Shown: piece after piece, positions 30,701-38,703 of the stretch
Numbering within the stretch: the stretch's first letter is position 1
Layout: each line of letters opens with the position of its first letter
Assembly: GCA_963971285.1 (NCBI GenBank)
Contig: OZ020244.1
Span: 15,252,001-15,316,000 of the forward strand
DNA length: 64,000 nucleotides
Source: Astropecten irregularis
Taxonomy: Eukaryota; Echinodermata; Asteroidea; Paxillosida; Astropectinidae
Direction of reading: 5' to 3'
Notes under the pieces: model-generated
What the model saw: the letters and a program-made list of their open reading frames with translations, nothing else
Database searches by the model: none
Told to the model about the DNA's origin: nothing
Program-made: the position numbers and the translations under genes

Positions 30701-32747
30701 TTTTTAGTATATTCAGGTGTAAAGAAGGGCCCATGGAACCAGGGTTTGATTTCACGAAGCCATACGATCAATCTTTAATCGAGTTACGAAGGATAATCTA
30801 GCCTTACCTAGGACATCTACATGTAAGTGGGGCTGCAAATTCCAGCAATGCCCCACTTAAGTCCTACAATAGCGATCCGCACTAATGACGTCACACGAGT
30901 GATTTGGCCAGCTCGCTCATTTACAAAATCCCCGGATGTCAGACAAACATTGACTCACACATGTACATGTAATGTACACCATGCATGCACGCGCGCACCC
31001 ACCACACGTTGCAATGCTTGTCTGAGATCCGGTGTGACGTCACAGCATTTAGCCTGCTATTTTTAGCACAAGTGCGGAGCGCTATTGATACATGTACATG
31101 TAGAAAGTTACAATGGGTTTGGTGAAATCGACCTCATCAGGACCCCCTGCAATTGAAAACCCTGTTGCAAAGAGACACCCACTGCAAATGAGGGCTTCTT
31201 GCAGATGAAAACCAGTTGAAAGTGGGCACCTCTTGCAAGTGGGGACCCTTGCAAGTGAGGACCTGTTGAAAATGAGGAAGCACTGCAAATGGAAACCCTA
31301 GTTTATGTTGCATAGAGATACCCACTGCAAGTGAGGACTCTTGCACATGAAAACCTGTTGCAAGTGAGGACCTCTTGCAAAAGAAGACCTCCTGCAAGGG
31401 GGACCACTGCAAGTGAGGACCTCACTGTTGAAAGTGAGGACCCACTGCAAAATGCAAATGGGAACCCAGTGGAAATAAGGACAATTGGCAAATCAACCTG
31501 CTGCAGATTGAGGACTGTTGCAAATTTATGGGGACATGTTACAGATGTGGACTTGTTGCGCTGAGATCCATCGCAAATTAAGACCCATCGCAAATTGTTA
31601 ATTCATTTATGCTACAGTCAGTGATAATGTATGACCAATGTTTTACAAACGTGATCCGCAACAGACATTACCATGTGCAGTGTATTGCATATACTGTAAG
31701 AAGATCATGAAATTAGAAGGTGAAACGTGTCATAAAGCAAGATCGCATATGCGCTGGAGCTGTCTGTGAGTGAGGCAAATTGTAAGAAATTTCAGGGATA
31801 TATTACATGTGAAGTTGAAATCTAATTTTTTTACAAATTAGTCACAAACTGACTAATTTACTTTTGTAATTGAACAGGATTATAAGTCCTTCATGTCAAA
31901 GGATTTAATAAAAGCAAGGTACATTGTGCAAGTGTGGGGATTTCCCAAATAATGTGCTTAAATCAAAACCATAACCTGTAATTGTTGGTTACACACAAAT
32001 TTATTTAAACAAAACTAAGAATTGGGCAATAGAAGCTTTCATTTTGGTTTAAAGGAAATACCCATTCCTGATACAGCCTACAAACTCTGTGATGAGACCT
32101 ATCCATATCGTTGAATTTGTGAATTTCAATGTTATTAATACTAACAAGGTGCGCATGCAACTCAAGACCTTTAATTACAGGATTACGGACAAAGACACAG
32201 TTTACAGACAGAGAGGTCTTTAAGTATCGTGCGTGCAGGGGCCGATTTCACTAACGGTTTGCGATCATCGTAAAGCCCAAATCCATCGCGAAAAGGAAAA
32301 TTGCTACGCAAAGTAGCGATCGCTTTTCTGTTTAGCGATGGATTTGGGCTTTACGATGATCGCAAAGCGTTAGTGAAATCGCCCCAGGTCAGTGTGGGTA
32401 ATTAGTTTGTACGTGTGAGTATATAACATGTCTACAGCAACAACATCGTGAACCATGACTAACTAAGAGTTTAATCGTAAATTTATCATACCTCTTAGCA
32501 GGCTGTTCTCTTCCTTCATGCTGCGAGCCGCATTCAGCAACTGATCAATCTGCATGATAGAGCTGCCGTTGCTGACCGGGGAGAACTGAGACTGCAGCTG
32601 GAGATCAGCCTGCTGATTGCCGGCCATGTTGTTGGCGTTTTCCATGGACGGCCGAGGCAGAATCACAAAGTCCGACTCGGATAGTTCCGAGCCGGGGGCG
32701 GAGCCCGGGCTTGTGGGTGTGGGGGGAGGGCTGTTCTTTCTTGGCAT
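15682..32747 (-). CDS. NEMO/optineurin-family ubiquitin-binding adaptor, ten coding exons
   Basis: Minus-strand exons: 32747-32492, 30640-30453, 28629-28516, 28179-27559, 25098-24983, 21894-21742, 20833-20734, 19702-19529, 18665-18231, 15777-15682. Total 2253 nt, 750 residues plus TAG; every junction is GT/AG and phase-consistent. Residues 1-50 are Pro/Ser-rich, with an LC3-interacting-type motif ESDFVIL at 24-30. About 70-150 is a coiled coil like the kinase-binding region of optineurin/NEMO. Residues 250-276 ([19 protein letters not shown]) resemble the optineurin LIR region. Coiled coil continues through 394-520. UBAN 566-591 reads ETVPVLEAQ then [18 protein letters not shown] Gly/Ser-rich linker follows, then a CCHC finger (C728, C731, H744, C748) in [14 protein letters not shown] binds Met1/Lys63 ubiquitin; NEMO serves IKK, optineurin serves TBK1 and autophagy. 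The protein mixes features of both, so I do not assign one symbol. A 5' UTR exon is implied by the acceptor at the ATG. No AATAAA lies near the stop. Confidence 0.9.
15885..16527. mobile_element. Composite TTAA MITE (family B fused to A), hosting another insert
   Basis: TTAA precedes AGGTACAATTCATGATTGG at the left and follows GGATATTACCT at the right. The left half is family B, the right half family A, joined at about 16320 by duplicated GATCTTTTAAAAGATC blocks. Confidence 0.6.
15986..16252. mobile_element. CAGTGGCGGATCTA-ended element nested in TTAA MITE
   Basis: CAGTGGCGGATCTA and TAGATCCGCCACTG are perfect inverted ends. CCAATC occurs on both sides, an approximate target duplication. The interior contains long G and C tracts. 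The host sequence GAGCTCAATCGGACATCTGA, known from other copies, is split by it. Confidence 0.75.
16532..17332. other. AT-rich intronic stretch
   Basis: Lies upstream of exon 10 on the minus strand, inside intron 9 of the NEMO/optineurin-like gene. Nothing further recognised. Confidence 0.4.
17333..17701. mobile_element. TTAA MITE fragments A and B around a tRNA-like repeat
   Basis: 17333-17431 is the right end of family A (ACCAAAGTATGATACTACCT, then TTTAA). 17605-17701 is the end of family B (GTACATGCTGGATAAGACAA). A tRNA-like block sits between them. Confidence 0.5.
17512..17583 (+). repeat. tRNA-derived repeat
   Basis: GAGCACTTGGTAGAGC resembles an A box; GCCGGTTCGAATCCCGCTCC is a full B box. 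The 5' arm is diverged (TTTACCAA). Confidence 0.55.
18231..18665 (-). CDS. NEMO/optineurin-like gene, exon 9 (second half of UBAN, linker)
   Basis: Opens [20 protein letters not shown], the ubiquitin-binding half of UBAN, followed by coiled coil and QMQHRHG, which matches the optineurin MQSRHG block. A 100-residue Ser/Gly-rich linker follows and ends IAGQ|GTAAGG. The linker is longer than that of human optineurin. Confidence 0.92.
19397..19508. mobile_element. Fold-back MITE in intron 8
   Basis: GAGAATCGGTCTTCAAGTCA and its perfect inverse flank a GC-alternating centre. It lies only about 20 nt past the donor of exon 8. Confidence 0.75.
19529..19702 (-). CDS. NEMO/optineurin-like gene, exon 8 (coiled coil, first half of UBAN)
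   Basis: [18 protein letters not shown] ... [10 protein letters not shown]. The last block is nearly that of NEMO (METVPVLKAQ), and the start resembles the optineurin VLKELSEKLE region. Phase 0 on both sides. Confidence 0.92.
19755..20115. mobile_element. Long fold-back MITE just upstream of exon 8 acceptor
   Basis: ATAAGCCTTTTGCACAT at one end and its inverse at the other. The arms continue to about 150 bp, including CAGACTTCTTT, CCCAGACTAA and TGCAAGCTTTTGC. It ends about 50 nt from the acceptor of exon 8. Confidence 0.8.
20734..20833 (-). CDS. NEMO/optineurin-like gene, exon 7
   Basis: [20 protein letters not shown] then [13 protein letters not shown]. Similar to the QxxxxKLLQEHNNALKTIEEL stretch of optineurin and YHQLFQEY of NEMO. 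Acceptor CTCCTGCAG, donor CAG|GTAATG. Confidence 0.88.
21437..21679. mobile_element. Fold-back MITE in intron 6
   Basis: GGGGCCTTTTCCAAACCT and AGTTTGGAAAAGGCCCC form the arms, with GAGCCG-rich repeats inside. Confidence 0.65.
21742..21894 (-). CDS. NEMO/optineurin-like gene, exon 6
   Basis: [20 protein letters not shown] ... [15 protein letters not shown], a heptad-rich coiled coil. Enters with one base to complete the split Leu codon and leaves two bases of a split Arg codon; both join. Confidence 0.85.
22051..22553. mobile_element. TTAA MITE, family B, with nested 119-bp MITE
   Basis: TTAA at 22047-22050 and 22554-22557. Inverse orientation. Interrupted at 22322-22440 by a member of the family that also sits in the satellite array. 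Confidence 0.75.
22322..22440. mobile_element. GCCTGTTTG-ended MITE, dispersed copy
   Basis: GTGCCTGTTTGATT and GAAACAAACAGGTC are the ends. The core GGATCCGGATCCCATTTTAG and TACCCTGCATAGGAG matches the six array copies in inverse order. CATT flanks both sides, fitting a 4-5 bp target duplication. Confidence 0.75.
22623..22770. mobile_element. Fold-back MITE in intron 5
   Basis: AGAGGTTATTCAC and GTGAATAACCCTCT are the ends; TTGGCCGTCAAGC and GCTTGACGGCCAA pair inside. Confidence 0.7.
23412..23586. mobile_element. Fold-back MITE family (CAATAGCGCTC ends), copy 1
   Basis: ACAATAGCGCTCTGCACTTG and the inverse at 23566-23586 form the ends; CAGACAAACATTG and CAATGTTTGTCTG pair inside. Related copies lie near 29128-29265 and 30865-31087. 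Confidence 0.65.
24027..24180. mobile_element. TTAA MITE, family B, truncated
   Basis: TTAA then AGGGCATGTACACCATTGG. Stops after the CTGAAGGAGTGAAACCAAAC block. Confidence 0.5.
24272..24710. mobile_element. Fold-back element with 8-bp ATTCAAAC duplication (hAT-like)
   Basis: Ends CAAAGATTATATAGCGCTA and TAGCGCTATATAACCTTTG are inverted with one mismatch. ATTCAAAC flanks both ends (24264-24271 and 24711-24718), a perfect 8-bp duplication as in the hAT superfamily. 439 bp, non-coding. Confidence 0.85.
24983..25098 (-). CDS. NEMO/optineurin-like gene, exon 5
   Basis: [20 protein letters not shown] then [18 protein letters not shown], coiled coil. Acceptor TTTGTTAG, donor GCACT|GTAAGT, leaving two bases of a Leu codon. 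Confidence 0.85.
25209..27136. mobile_element. TTAA MITE, family B, split by a 1.56-kb element
   Basis: The left part GGATTGGTAACATACCC to TTTATG and the right part ACGGTGCTGGTAGAAACATG onward are the two halves of one family-B copy. They are separated by the insertion at 25271-26830. Confidence 0.6.
25271..26830. mobile_element. hAT-like non-autonomous element, 1560 bp
   Basis: CAGGGCTGGAAATAA and TTATTTCCAGCCCTG are perfect 15-bp inverted ends; subterminal GGCACCAAGGCC-type repeats occur near both ends. CAGCAG flanks both sides (a 6-bp match; 8 would be usual for hAT). The interior has no transposase I can recognise. A GC-rich palindrome lies near 26600-26640 and a TTTTG microsatellite at about 25564-25592. 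Confidence 0.7.
27559..28179 (-). CDS. NEMO/optineurin-like gene, exon 4 (largest exon)
   Basis: 207 residues, phase 0 both sides. Contains coiled coil with [20 protein letters not shown] then [10 protein letters not shown], matching the optineurin segment that carries its TBK1-regulated LIR. Here the hydrophobic pair of the motif is not at LIR spacing. A Pro/Gly-rich break follows ([12 protein letters not shown]), then coiled coil to DELTVANQ. Acceptor CATGTAG, donor CCAG|GTAAGA. Confidence 0.9.
28516..28629 (-). CDS. NEMO/optineurin-like gene, exon 3
   Basis: [20 protein letters not shown] then [18 protein letters not shown], 38 residues of coiled coil. Acceptor TAATCTGCAG, donor GAG|GTAATG. 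Phase 0 both sides joins exons 2 and 4. Confidence 0.85.
28681..29093. mobile_element. Fold-back MITE in intron 2
   Basis: TCCTGGTCAATTTCAC at one end and the inverse GTGAAACTGACCCCAGGA at the other; CATTGGGAAAGAATTCCACT and its inverse pair further in. It begins about 50 nt upstream of the exon 3 acceptor on the coding strand. Confidence 0.65.
29128..29265. mobile_element. CAATAGCGCTC-family fold-back MITE, copy 2
   Basis: ATAGCGTTCCGCACTAATGA at left and AAGTGCGCAGTGCTATTG at right; degenerate relative of 23412-23586. Confidence 0.55.
29876..29947 (-). repeat. tRNA-like end, minus strand (best-folding copy)
   Basis: On the minus strand the 5' arm GGCTGGA pairs fully (one G-T) with TCCAGTC. 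GCTC/GAGC makes a D stem and CCTG/CAGG an anticodon-like stem, and GCCGGTTCGAATCCCGC a T arm with one mismatch. Position 33 is C, not T, so a charged tRNA is doubtful. Confidence 0.65.
30139..30210 (+). repeat. tRNA-like end, plus strand
   Basis: TTGGATAGCTCAGTTGGTAG and CCGGTTCGAATCCCGCTCCA. The partner of the minus-strand copy at 29876-29947. Confidence 0.65.
30453..30640 (-). CDS. NEMO/optineurin-like gene, exon 2
   Basis: [20 protein letters not shown] then [20 protein letters not shown] and [16 protein letters not shown]. Coiled coil corresponding to the kinase-binding stretch of optineurin/NEMO. Acceptor CCCCTACAG, donor AACCAG|GTACAT. Confidence 0.88.
30865..31087. mobile_element. CAATAGCGCTC-family fold-back MITE, copy 3
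   Basis: ACAATAGCGATCCGCACTAA and AGTGCGGAGCGCTATTG ends; CAGACAAACATTGACTCACA inside. About 220 nt upstream of the exon 2 acceptor. Confidence 0.6.
31138..31595. repeat. Degenerate minisatellite, about 20-24 bp unit
   Basis: About 20 diverged copies of a GCAAGTGAGGACCTCTT-like unit in tandem, in intron 1 of the NEMO/optineurin-like gene. A short related run lies at 24183-24240. Frames reading [13 protein letters not shown] repeats are by-products of the unit. Confidence 0.75.
32238..32387. mobile_element. Fold-back MITE in intron 1
   Basis: GGGGCCGATTTCACTAACGG and inverse; AAAGCCCAAATCCATCGC and inverse; nearly perfect 52-bp arms around a short centre. About 105 nt downstream of the exon 1 donor. 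Confidence 0.85.
32492..32747 (-). CDS. NEMO/optineurin-like gene, exon 1 (start, LIR-type motif)
   Basis: ATG at 32747 lies one base after a 3' splice site (TTGCTGCAG|GATG), so an untranslated exon upstream is likely. It encodes [14 protein letters not shown], then [15 protein letters not shown] with F27-V-I-L30 preceded by Ser/Glu/Asp, the shape of an Atg8/LC3-interacting motif. [19 protein letters not shown] then opens the coiled coil, resembling ELLQQMKELLTENHQLK of optineurin. Donor TAAGAG|GTATGA. Confidence 0.85.
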
Positions 32748-32748
32748 C

Positions 32749-33436
32749 CTGCAGCAACAGAAGAACAGCAATAATGCATTTCAGTATTTTAACACAGGGC
32801 AGATTCATTGTCTGAATAGCCTATATGATCTTTTGTAGTAGGATTGTTAAGCCTGAACAATGGCCATCATCCTAGACCTGTTAACAGAGCCCAGATTAGA
32901 CTTGAAATCAAGTGAGCAATACGTTCTGTTTCATGACGTTAAGATCTTTGGTCCTGTCTAACTGCTGCATGGAAATAAGAGAAATTCTTGCAGCTTCACA
33001 TCTGCTACATTGTACTTCAAGCCTTGAATTTAATGGAGGCCACGGTCTTCGATGCCCTGGTTCTTGGCTTTGGTGCCGCCTTCAAATGTTTCCATACTTA
33101 GACAATTTTCCAATGGAAGTGCCTCTCGAAATAGAAAAACGGCCTTGCCCCATTCAGAACCAAATTCAAGGCCTTCAAAAAAATAAGTTCAACACAAACT
33201 AAGATTCACTACACGGTGGAAAACTAATAATTTGAAAAACTACAATGTAGATATCCAAAGAATGGGGGATTCCTGTATAGCCTGCATAGTTTGGTTTCAG
33301 TGGGTGGTGTAAAATTTATTTTCTTAAAAATTAAGGCCCTAACATTAGTATTTAGTATTACAAAAATAAACAAAACATAAAAAACTCTTAATAATTAAAT
33401 CAAGGATGGTTATAAAATTCAAACTCATTAGTCCGA
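32749..33436. other. 5' flank of NEMO/optineurin-like gene
   Basis: Expected to include the untranslated first exon, but no clear donor-paired exon or promoter could be placed. Confidence 0.3.
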
Positions 33437-33445
33437 TAATAAATA

Positions 33446-33934
33446 GGCAGTGGATATTTTGCCGGCAATGGCAAAAGTTCCGAAAGTTGCCGGTAAGTGT
33501 TTTCTGATTGGCTGGTAATGACGTCATTTTCTACCGGCACGCGCACCTCAGCTCAGATAATCATGGCGTCCACGACGAGCGTGTTACGTGTCGGCGACGA
33601 ATTTACTAGTTTCGAAGATGTTGAATGTGCCATTTCCAACTTCGAGAGGCAGCAAAAAATAAGCTACTGGAAACGAGACACCCGCACGCTGGTTGCAGCT
33701 GCCAAACGAAGTAATGTCAAGGGCAACGAAGCGCTTGTTTACTTTGAGTTGAAAAATGCTTGCGTGAAAGGCGGCAAAAAGTACCGCTCCAGACGAACGG
33801 GCCAGAGACCAACAAATACGGCAACAAATACGTCACGGGCAGGGACCAATCAGAAAACACCTACCAGCAAAATAGCGTTTCGGAACTTTTGCCATCGCCG
33901 GCAAAATATCCACTAGTACTAGTACTAGTAGGCC
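33446..33934 (+). mobile_element. Mutator-like element with 9-bp target duplication
   Basis: TAATAAATA at 33437-33445 and 33935-33943 is a perfect 9-bp duplication. 37-bp inverted repeats at 33449-33485 and 33878-33914 (AGTGGATATTTTGCCGGC onward) have one mismatch. Similarity continues inward through GTGTTTTCTGATTGG. The right end is extended by an ACTAGT microsatellite. A 9-bp duplication with long inverted repeats is typical of MULEs. It carries one open frame (33563-33916) and no transposase catalytic region. Confidence 0.85.
33563..33916 (+). CDS. ZSWIM3 N-terminal-like ORF inside the MULE
   Basis: ATG at 33563 in good context (A at -3, G at +4) opens 117 codons: MASTTSVLRVGDEFTSFEDV ... 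KISYWKRDTRTLVAAAKR ... NACVKGGKKYRSRRTGQRPT. This resembles the N-terminal domain of ZSWIM1/3-type proteins, a family tied to Mutator-type transposases and FAR1-like DNA binding. The SWIM finger and transposase core are absent. The last residues (FCHRRQNIH) and the stop are encoded by the right inverted repeat, so the frame runs straight into the transposon end. It is either a deletion derivative or a compact DNA-binding ORF. An upstream in-frame ATG at 33497 lies at the inner edge of the left inverted repeat. Confidence 0.6.
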   Translation: MASTTSVLRVGDEFTSFEDVECAISNFERQQKISYWKRDTRTLVAAAKRSNVKGNEALVYFELKNACVKGGKKYRSRRTGQRPTNTATNTSRAGTNQKTPTSKIAFRNFCHRRQNIH

Positions 33935-33943
33935 TAATAAATA

Positions 33944-34865
33944 TAATGACAGAAAACGTACAAAGGATTTGTTCCAAGTTTCCCCTAATGCCTGGGTTAT
34001 GGTAAGTTGGTTACTAGTAGTAGTAGTAACAGTAACCATGAATGTTGAAATCTATTTCTACCCCCATGCAAATGATGCAGTAGGCCTAACACTCATTAGA
34101 AATAGAAAAATCATACACCAACAACAACATAACACTAACGTTAAACAGTACACTGACCTGGTTTTGCATGTGACACGTATGTGTACGCAGCTTTCTCTGC
34201 CTTTCTGATAACAAAAGTGAAAGACGTAGTCTCACAGTAGGTTGATTAGAACTGCTGAAAAGTCGGCGAAATGTTCATGATTGTAAAAATAGTGCAATTA
34301 CTAAGGAGTAGACTATTATTTTCTCACAACAGCAAATCATGGTCTGACTCGTAACTGGAATTTCCAACTCACAACAGTTATTGCCAATAATTGCGTGGGG
34401 AATCCCCATTAGCCTTGTTTCAAGACGTCGATTCTGTACCTGAATGTTTCAACTATCGAAGTTTACGGCTGATCATATAAAATTATATGATTTCACACGT
34501 CATACAAAGCACGGTAAAGTCTAGACCTGCCGAGTGGTCTGACCACAATTATCGGAACGCACATAGTGTTCAAGAAGCCACATACAGGTAGGGAACATTG
34601 ATATACTGTAGGGATAAAAATGATCTATTAATGAAGCACGATTGCATTTCTGCCGTCTTGAAACAAGACTACATCGAGAATAACGATATTGCGCACTAGT
34701 CTTGCGAAACTGCACTGACAGTCGTTGCTTCCTCTTGAAGGTCATTGCACTTTATCTGTAGAGGGCGCTATTTTCAGAATGAAGTTGAATGATTAGACTC
34801 TACTGAGTCGAACGGCGACCACAACTGTTGTCAGTTTATGATGAATAGTCGGAATATTCTTCAAG
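33944..34865. other. Stretch without recognised gene
   Basis: Contains a short TAGTAG run near 34014-34030. No coding or RNA feature recognised. Confidence 0.4.
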
Positions 34866-34869
34866 TTAA

Positions 34870-35227
34870 AGGTAGTATCATACTTTGGTTTTTATCAAAG
34901 AAATACAGATTAATGGGCAAAAATATCAAGTCAATCAGAAACAGTAACAGTCTTCTGTGAAAATTTCAGTTTCATACGGTGCCCACTTTTTGAGAAAATA
35001 GTGAAAAACAGCCACCGTATTTCTTATGTCTTTTCTTTTTTATTTTTGATCTTTTAAAAGATCAAAAAGATTTTTGGTCATTGTTTTACTAATTTCTGGA
35101 TAAATACACCATTTTAGGAGGAAATATTTTAACAGTATGATTCTACCATCACCACCTTTATACTCTAGTTACGCGTAAATCTGTAAACAATTCTGTTTTG
35201 GTCTCTTACCAAAGTATGATACTACCT
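34870..35227. mobile_element. TTAA MITE, family A, complete
   Basis: TTAA on both sides (34866-34869, 35228-35231) with AGGTAGTATCATACTTTGGT and its inverse. One of the best preserved copies; inverse orientation to 822-1163. Confidence 0.8.
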
Positions 35228-35445
35228 TTAACGTGTCAGTCAGTCTTTCCTTGCCGAGTTTAATCAGTGCTTGCAAAGAATCACGCAACAAATTTTAGGT
35301 GTAAATATTACAAGCATTCTCGTTCAACTTTTACATCTCATTGTTTTTCCTTGTGCAACCAACAATAGTTGCAATAGTCGCCTGTGTCATTGCTCGCAAA
35401 AAAAAAAATATTAAAAATGTCAAATACTATAATTAACTGCATTTT
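35228..35445. other. Left flank of the satellite array
   Basis: Single-copy-looking sequence with an A-rich tract at 35400-35410, immediately before the first repeat unit. Confidence 0.4.
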
Positions 35446-38400
35446 CAATTCCCAAAAGTAGCCCACAATGAAAACACAATGAACTCCTAGCCATTACTTG
35501 CACGAACAAGTTTGTGTTTTGATCAGAGGTTGTTACCAGTCGAGGCGCGCGCAGCATATTCATGAGCGTCATAGTCCATAACCAACACCTGTGACAATGG
35601 ATAACGTGCAAGGTGCAGACGTTCCATTGTACGCACAAGACAACGCGCTGGGCAACGTTTTCACAACAACCGCATGCAAGAAAGCCAAACAATACAAACT
35701 TCGGTTGTTATCAACAATCTTTTGCAGTTTCGCACAGGGATTTCTTGGGACGTGACTGTTGCGAACACTTCCATTGCTTCTTCATTTTACATAGACGTCA
35801 GTGCAAGAAGGAAGTTAAGAGAACAGACAAGTTTGTTCAAAAATGATGCGTTATCTTGACGATAACCAAATCCCAGCGCGTTATAGCAACTCTCGCAGAT
35901 AATTTTCGAGAAACATTAATTTTGCCAAAGATGCTAATCTTTTCGACTTGTTCTACTTAAGCTTCCCAACTGTTTCTTGATTTTTACAAAACTAATGAGG
36001 TGAGATATCAGCAAAGACAAAGACGTCATATCTTGACAAATTTCAATACAAGGTAATAAAGGAATCTCTCTCGGAATCGTCACCACATTTGTCCTCTTGA
36101 AGTCTCAACTGTGACAACAAAGATGGAAACTTGTTTCTTCGAATAGAAGAAGTCTGAATGTGGGCAGCAGCAATTCCCAAAAGTAATGAAATCACAATGA
36201 ACTCCTAGCCTTTTACTTGCACGAACAAGGATTAGTTTGTGTTGATAGAGGTTGCTACCAGTCGAGGCGCGCGCAGCAAATTCATGAGCGTCATAGTCCA
36301 TAACCAACACCTGTGACAATGGATAACGTGCAAGGTGCAGACGTTCCATTGTACGCACAAGACAACGCGCTGGGCAACGTTTTCACAACAACCGCATGCA
36401 AGAAAGCCAAACAATACAAACTTCGGTTGTTATCAACAATCTTTTGCAGTTTCGCACCGGGATTTCTTGGGGACGTGACTGTTGCGGACACTTCCATAGC
36501 TTCTTCATTTTACATAGACGTCAGTGCAAGAAGGAAGTTAAGAGAACAGACAAGTTTGTTCAAAAATGATGCGTTATCTTGACGATAACCAAATCCCAGC
36601 GCGTTATAGCAACTCTCGCTGATAATTTTCGAGAAACATTAATTTTGCCAAAGATGCTAATCTTTTCGAGTTGTACTAATTTATGCTTTCCAACTGTTTC
36701 TTGATTTTTACAAAACTAATGAGGTGAGATATCAGCAAAGACACAGACGTCATATCTTGACAAATCTCAATACAAGGTAATAGACAGATCTCTCTCGGAA
36801 TCGTCACCACATTTTGTCCTCTTGAAGTCTCAACTGTGACAACAAAGATGGAAACTTGTTTCTTCGAATAGAAGAAGTCTGAATGTGGGCAGCAGCAATT
36901 CCCAAAAGTAATGAAATCACAATGAACTCCTAGCCTTTTACTTGCACGAACAAGGATTAGTTTGTGTTGATAGAGGTTGCTACCAGTCGAGGCGCGCGCA
37001 GCAAATTCATTAGCGTCATAGTCCATAACCAACACCTGTGACAATGGATAACGTGCAAGGTGCAGACGTTCCATTGTACGCACAAGACAACGCGCTGGGC
37101 AACGTTTTCACAACAACCGCATGCAAGAAAGCCAAACAATACAAACTTCGGTTGTTATCAACAATCTTTTGCAGTTTCGCACATGGATTTCTTGAGGACG
37201 TGACTGTTGGGGACACTTCCATTGCTTCTTCATTTTACATAGACTTCAGTGCAAGAAGGAAGTGAAGAGAACTGATAGGCCCTAAGTTTAAAAAAAAAAT
37301 GGTGCGTTATTTTGACGATAACCAAATCCCAGCGTGTTATAGCAACTGTCGCAGATAATTTTCGAGAAGCATTTGCCAAAGATGCTAATTTTTCCGAGTT
37401 GTACTAACTTATGCTACCCAACTGCTTTTTGATTTTTACAAAACTAATGAGGTGAGATATCAGCAAAGACAAAGACGTCATATCTTGACAAATCTCAATA
37501 CAAGGTAATAGACAGATCTCTCTTGGAATCTTCACCAGATTTGTCCTCTCGAAGTCTCAACTGTGACAACAAAGATACAAACTTGTTCCTTCGAATAAAA
37601 GAAGTCTGAATGTGGGCAGCAGCAATTCCCAAAAGTAATGAAATCACAATGAACTCCTAGCCTTTTACTTGCACGAACAAGGATTACCTTGTGTTGATAG
37701 AGGTTGCTACCATTCGAGGCGCGCGCAGCATATTCATGAGCGTCATAGTCCATAACCAACACCTGTGACAATGGATAACGCGCAAGGTGCAGACGTTTCC
37801 ATTGTACGCACAAGACAACGCGCTGGGCAATGTTTTCGCAACAACCGCATGCAAGAAAGGCAAACAATACAAACTTCGGTTGTTATCAACAATCTTTTGC
37901 AGTTTCGCACCGGAATTTCTTGGGGACGTGACTGTTGCGGTCACTTCCATTGCTTCTTCATTTTACATAGACGTCAGTGCAAGAAGGAAGTTTAGAGAAC
38001 AGACAAGTTTGTTAAAAAATGATGCGTTATTTTGACGATAACCAAAATAATCCCAACGCGTTTTACCAACTGTCGCAGATAATATTCGAAAAACATTTGC
38101 CAAAGATGTCAATCTTTTCGAGTTGTACTAACTTTAACTTCCCAACTGTTTCTTGATTTTTACAAAACTAATGAGGTGAGATATCAGGAAAGACAAAGAC
38201 GTCAGCTATTGACAAATTTCAATACAAGGTAATAAACAAATCTCTCTCGGAATCGTCACCACATTTGTCCTCTTGAAGTCTCAACTGTGACAACAAAGAT
38301 GGAAACTTGTTCCTTCGAATAGAAGAAGTCTGAATGTGGGCAGCAGCAATTCCCAAAAGTAATGAAATCACAATGAACTCCTAGCCTTTTACTTGCACGA

Positions 38401-38703
38401 ACAAGTTTGTGTTGATAAGAGGGTTGCTACCAGTCGAGGCGCGCGCAGCAAATTCATGAGCGTCATAGTCCATAACCAACACCTGTGACAATGGATAACG
38501 TGCAAGGTGCAGACGTTCCATTGTACGCACAAGACAACGCGCTGGGCAACGTCTTCACAACAACCGCATGCAAGAAAGCCAAACAATACAAACTTCGGTT
38601 GTTATCAACAATCTTCTGCAGTTTCGCACAGGGATTTCTTGAGGACGTGACTGTTGGGGACACTTCCATTGCTTCTTCATTTTACATAGACTTCAGTGCA
38701 AGA

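Noticed and set aside
31138..31595. CRISPR-like alternation of repeats and spacers
   Set aside because: Units are degenerate and contiguous, with no constant repeat and unique spacer pattern, and the setting is an animal intron.
36313..36582. Plus-strand 89-codon frame beginning MTMDNVQGADVPLYAQDNAL in satellite units
   Set aside because: It survives in a few units only. The TATCAAC to TATAAAC change and a 4-bp deletion break it elsewhere.
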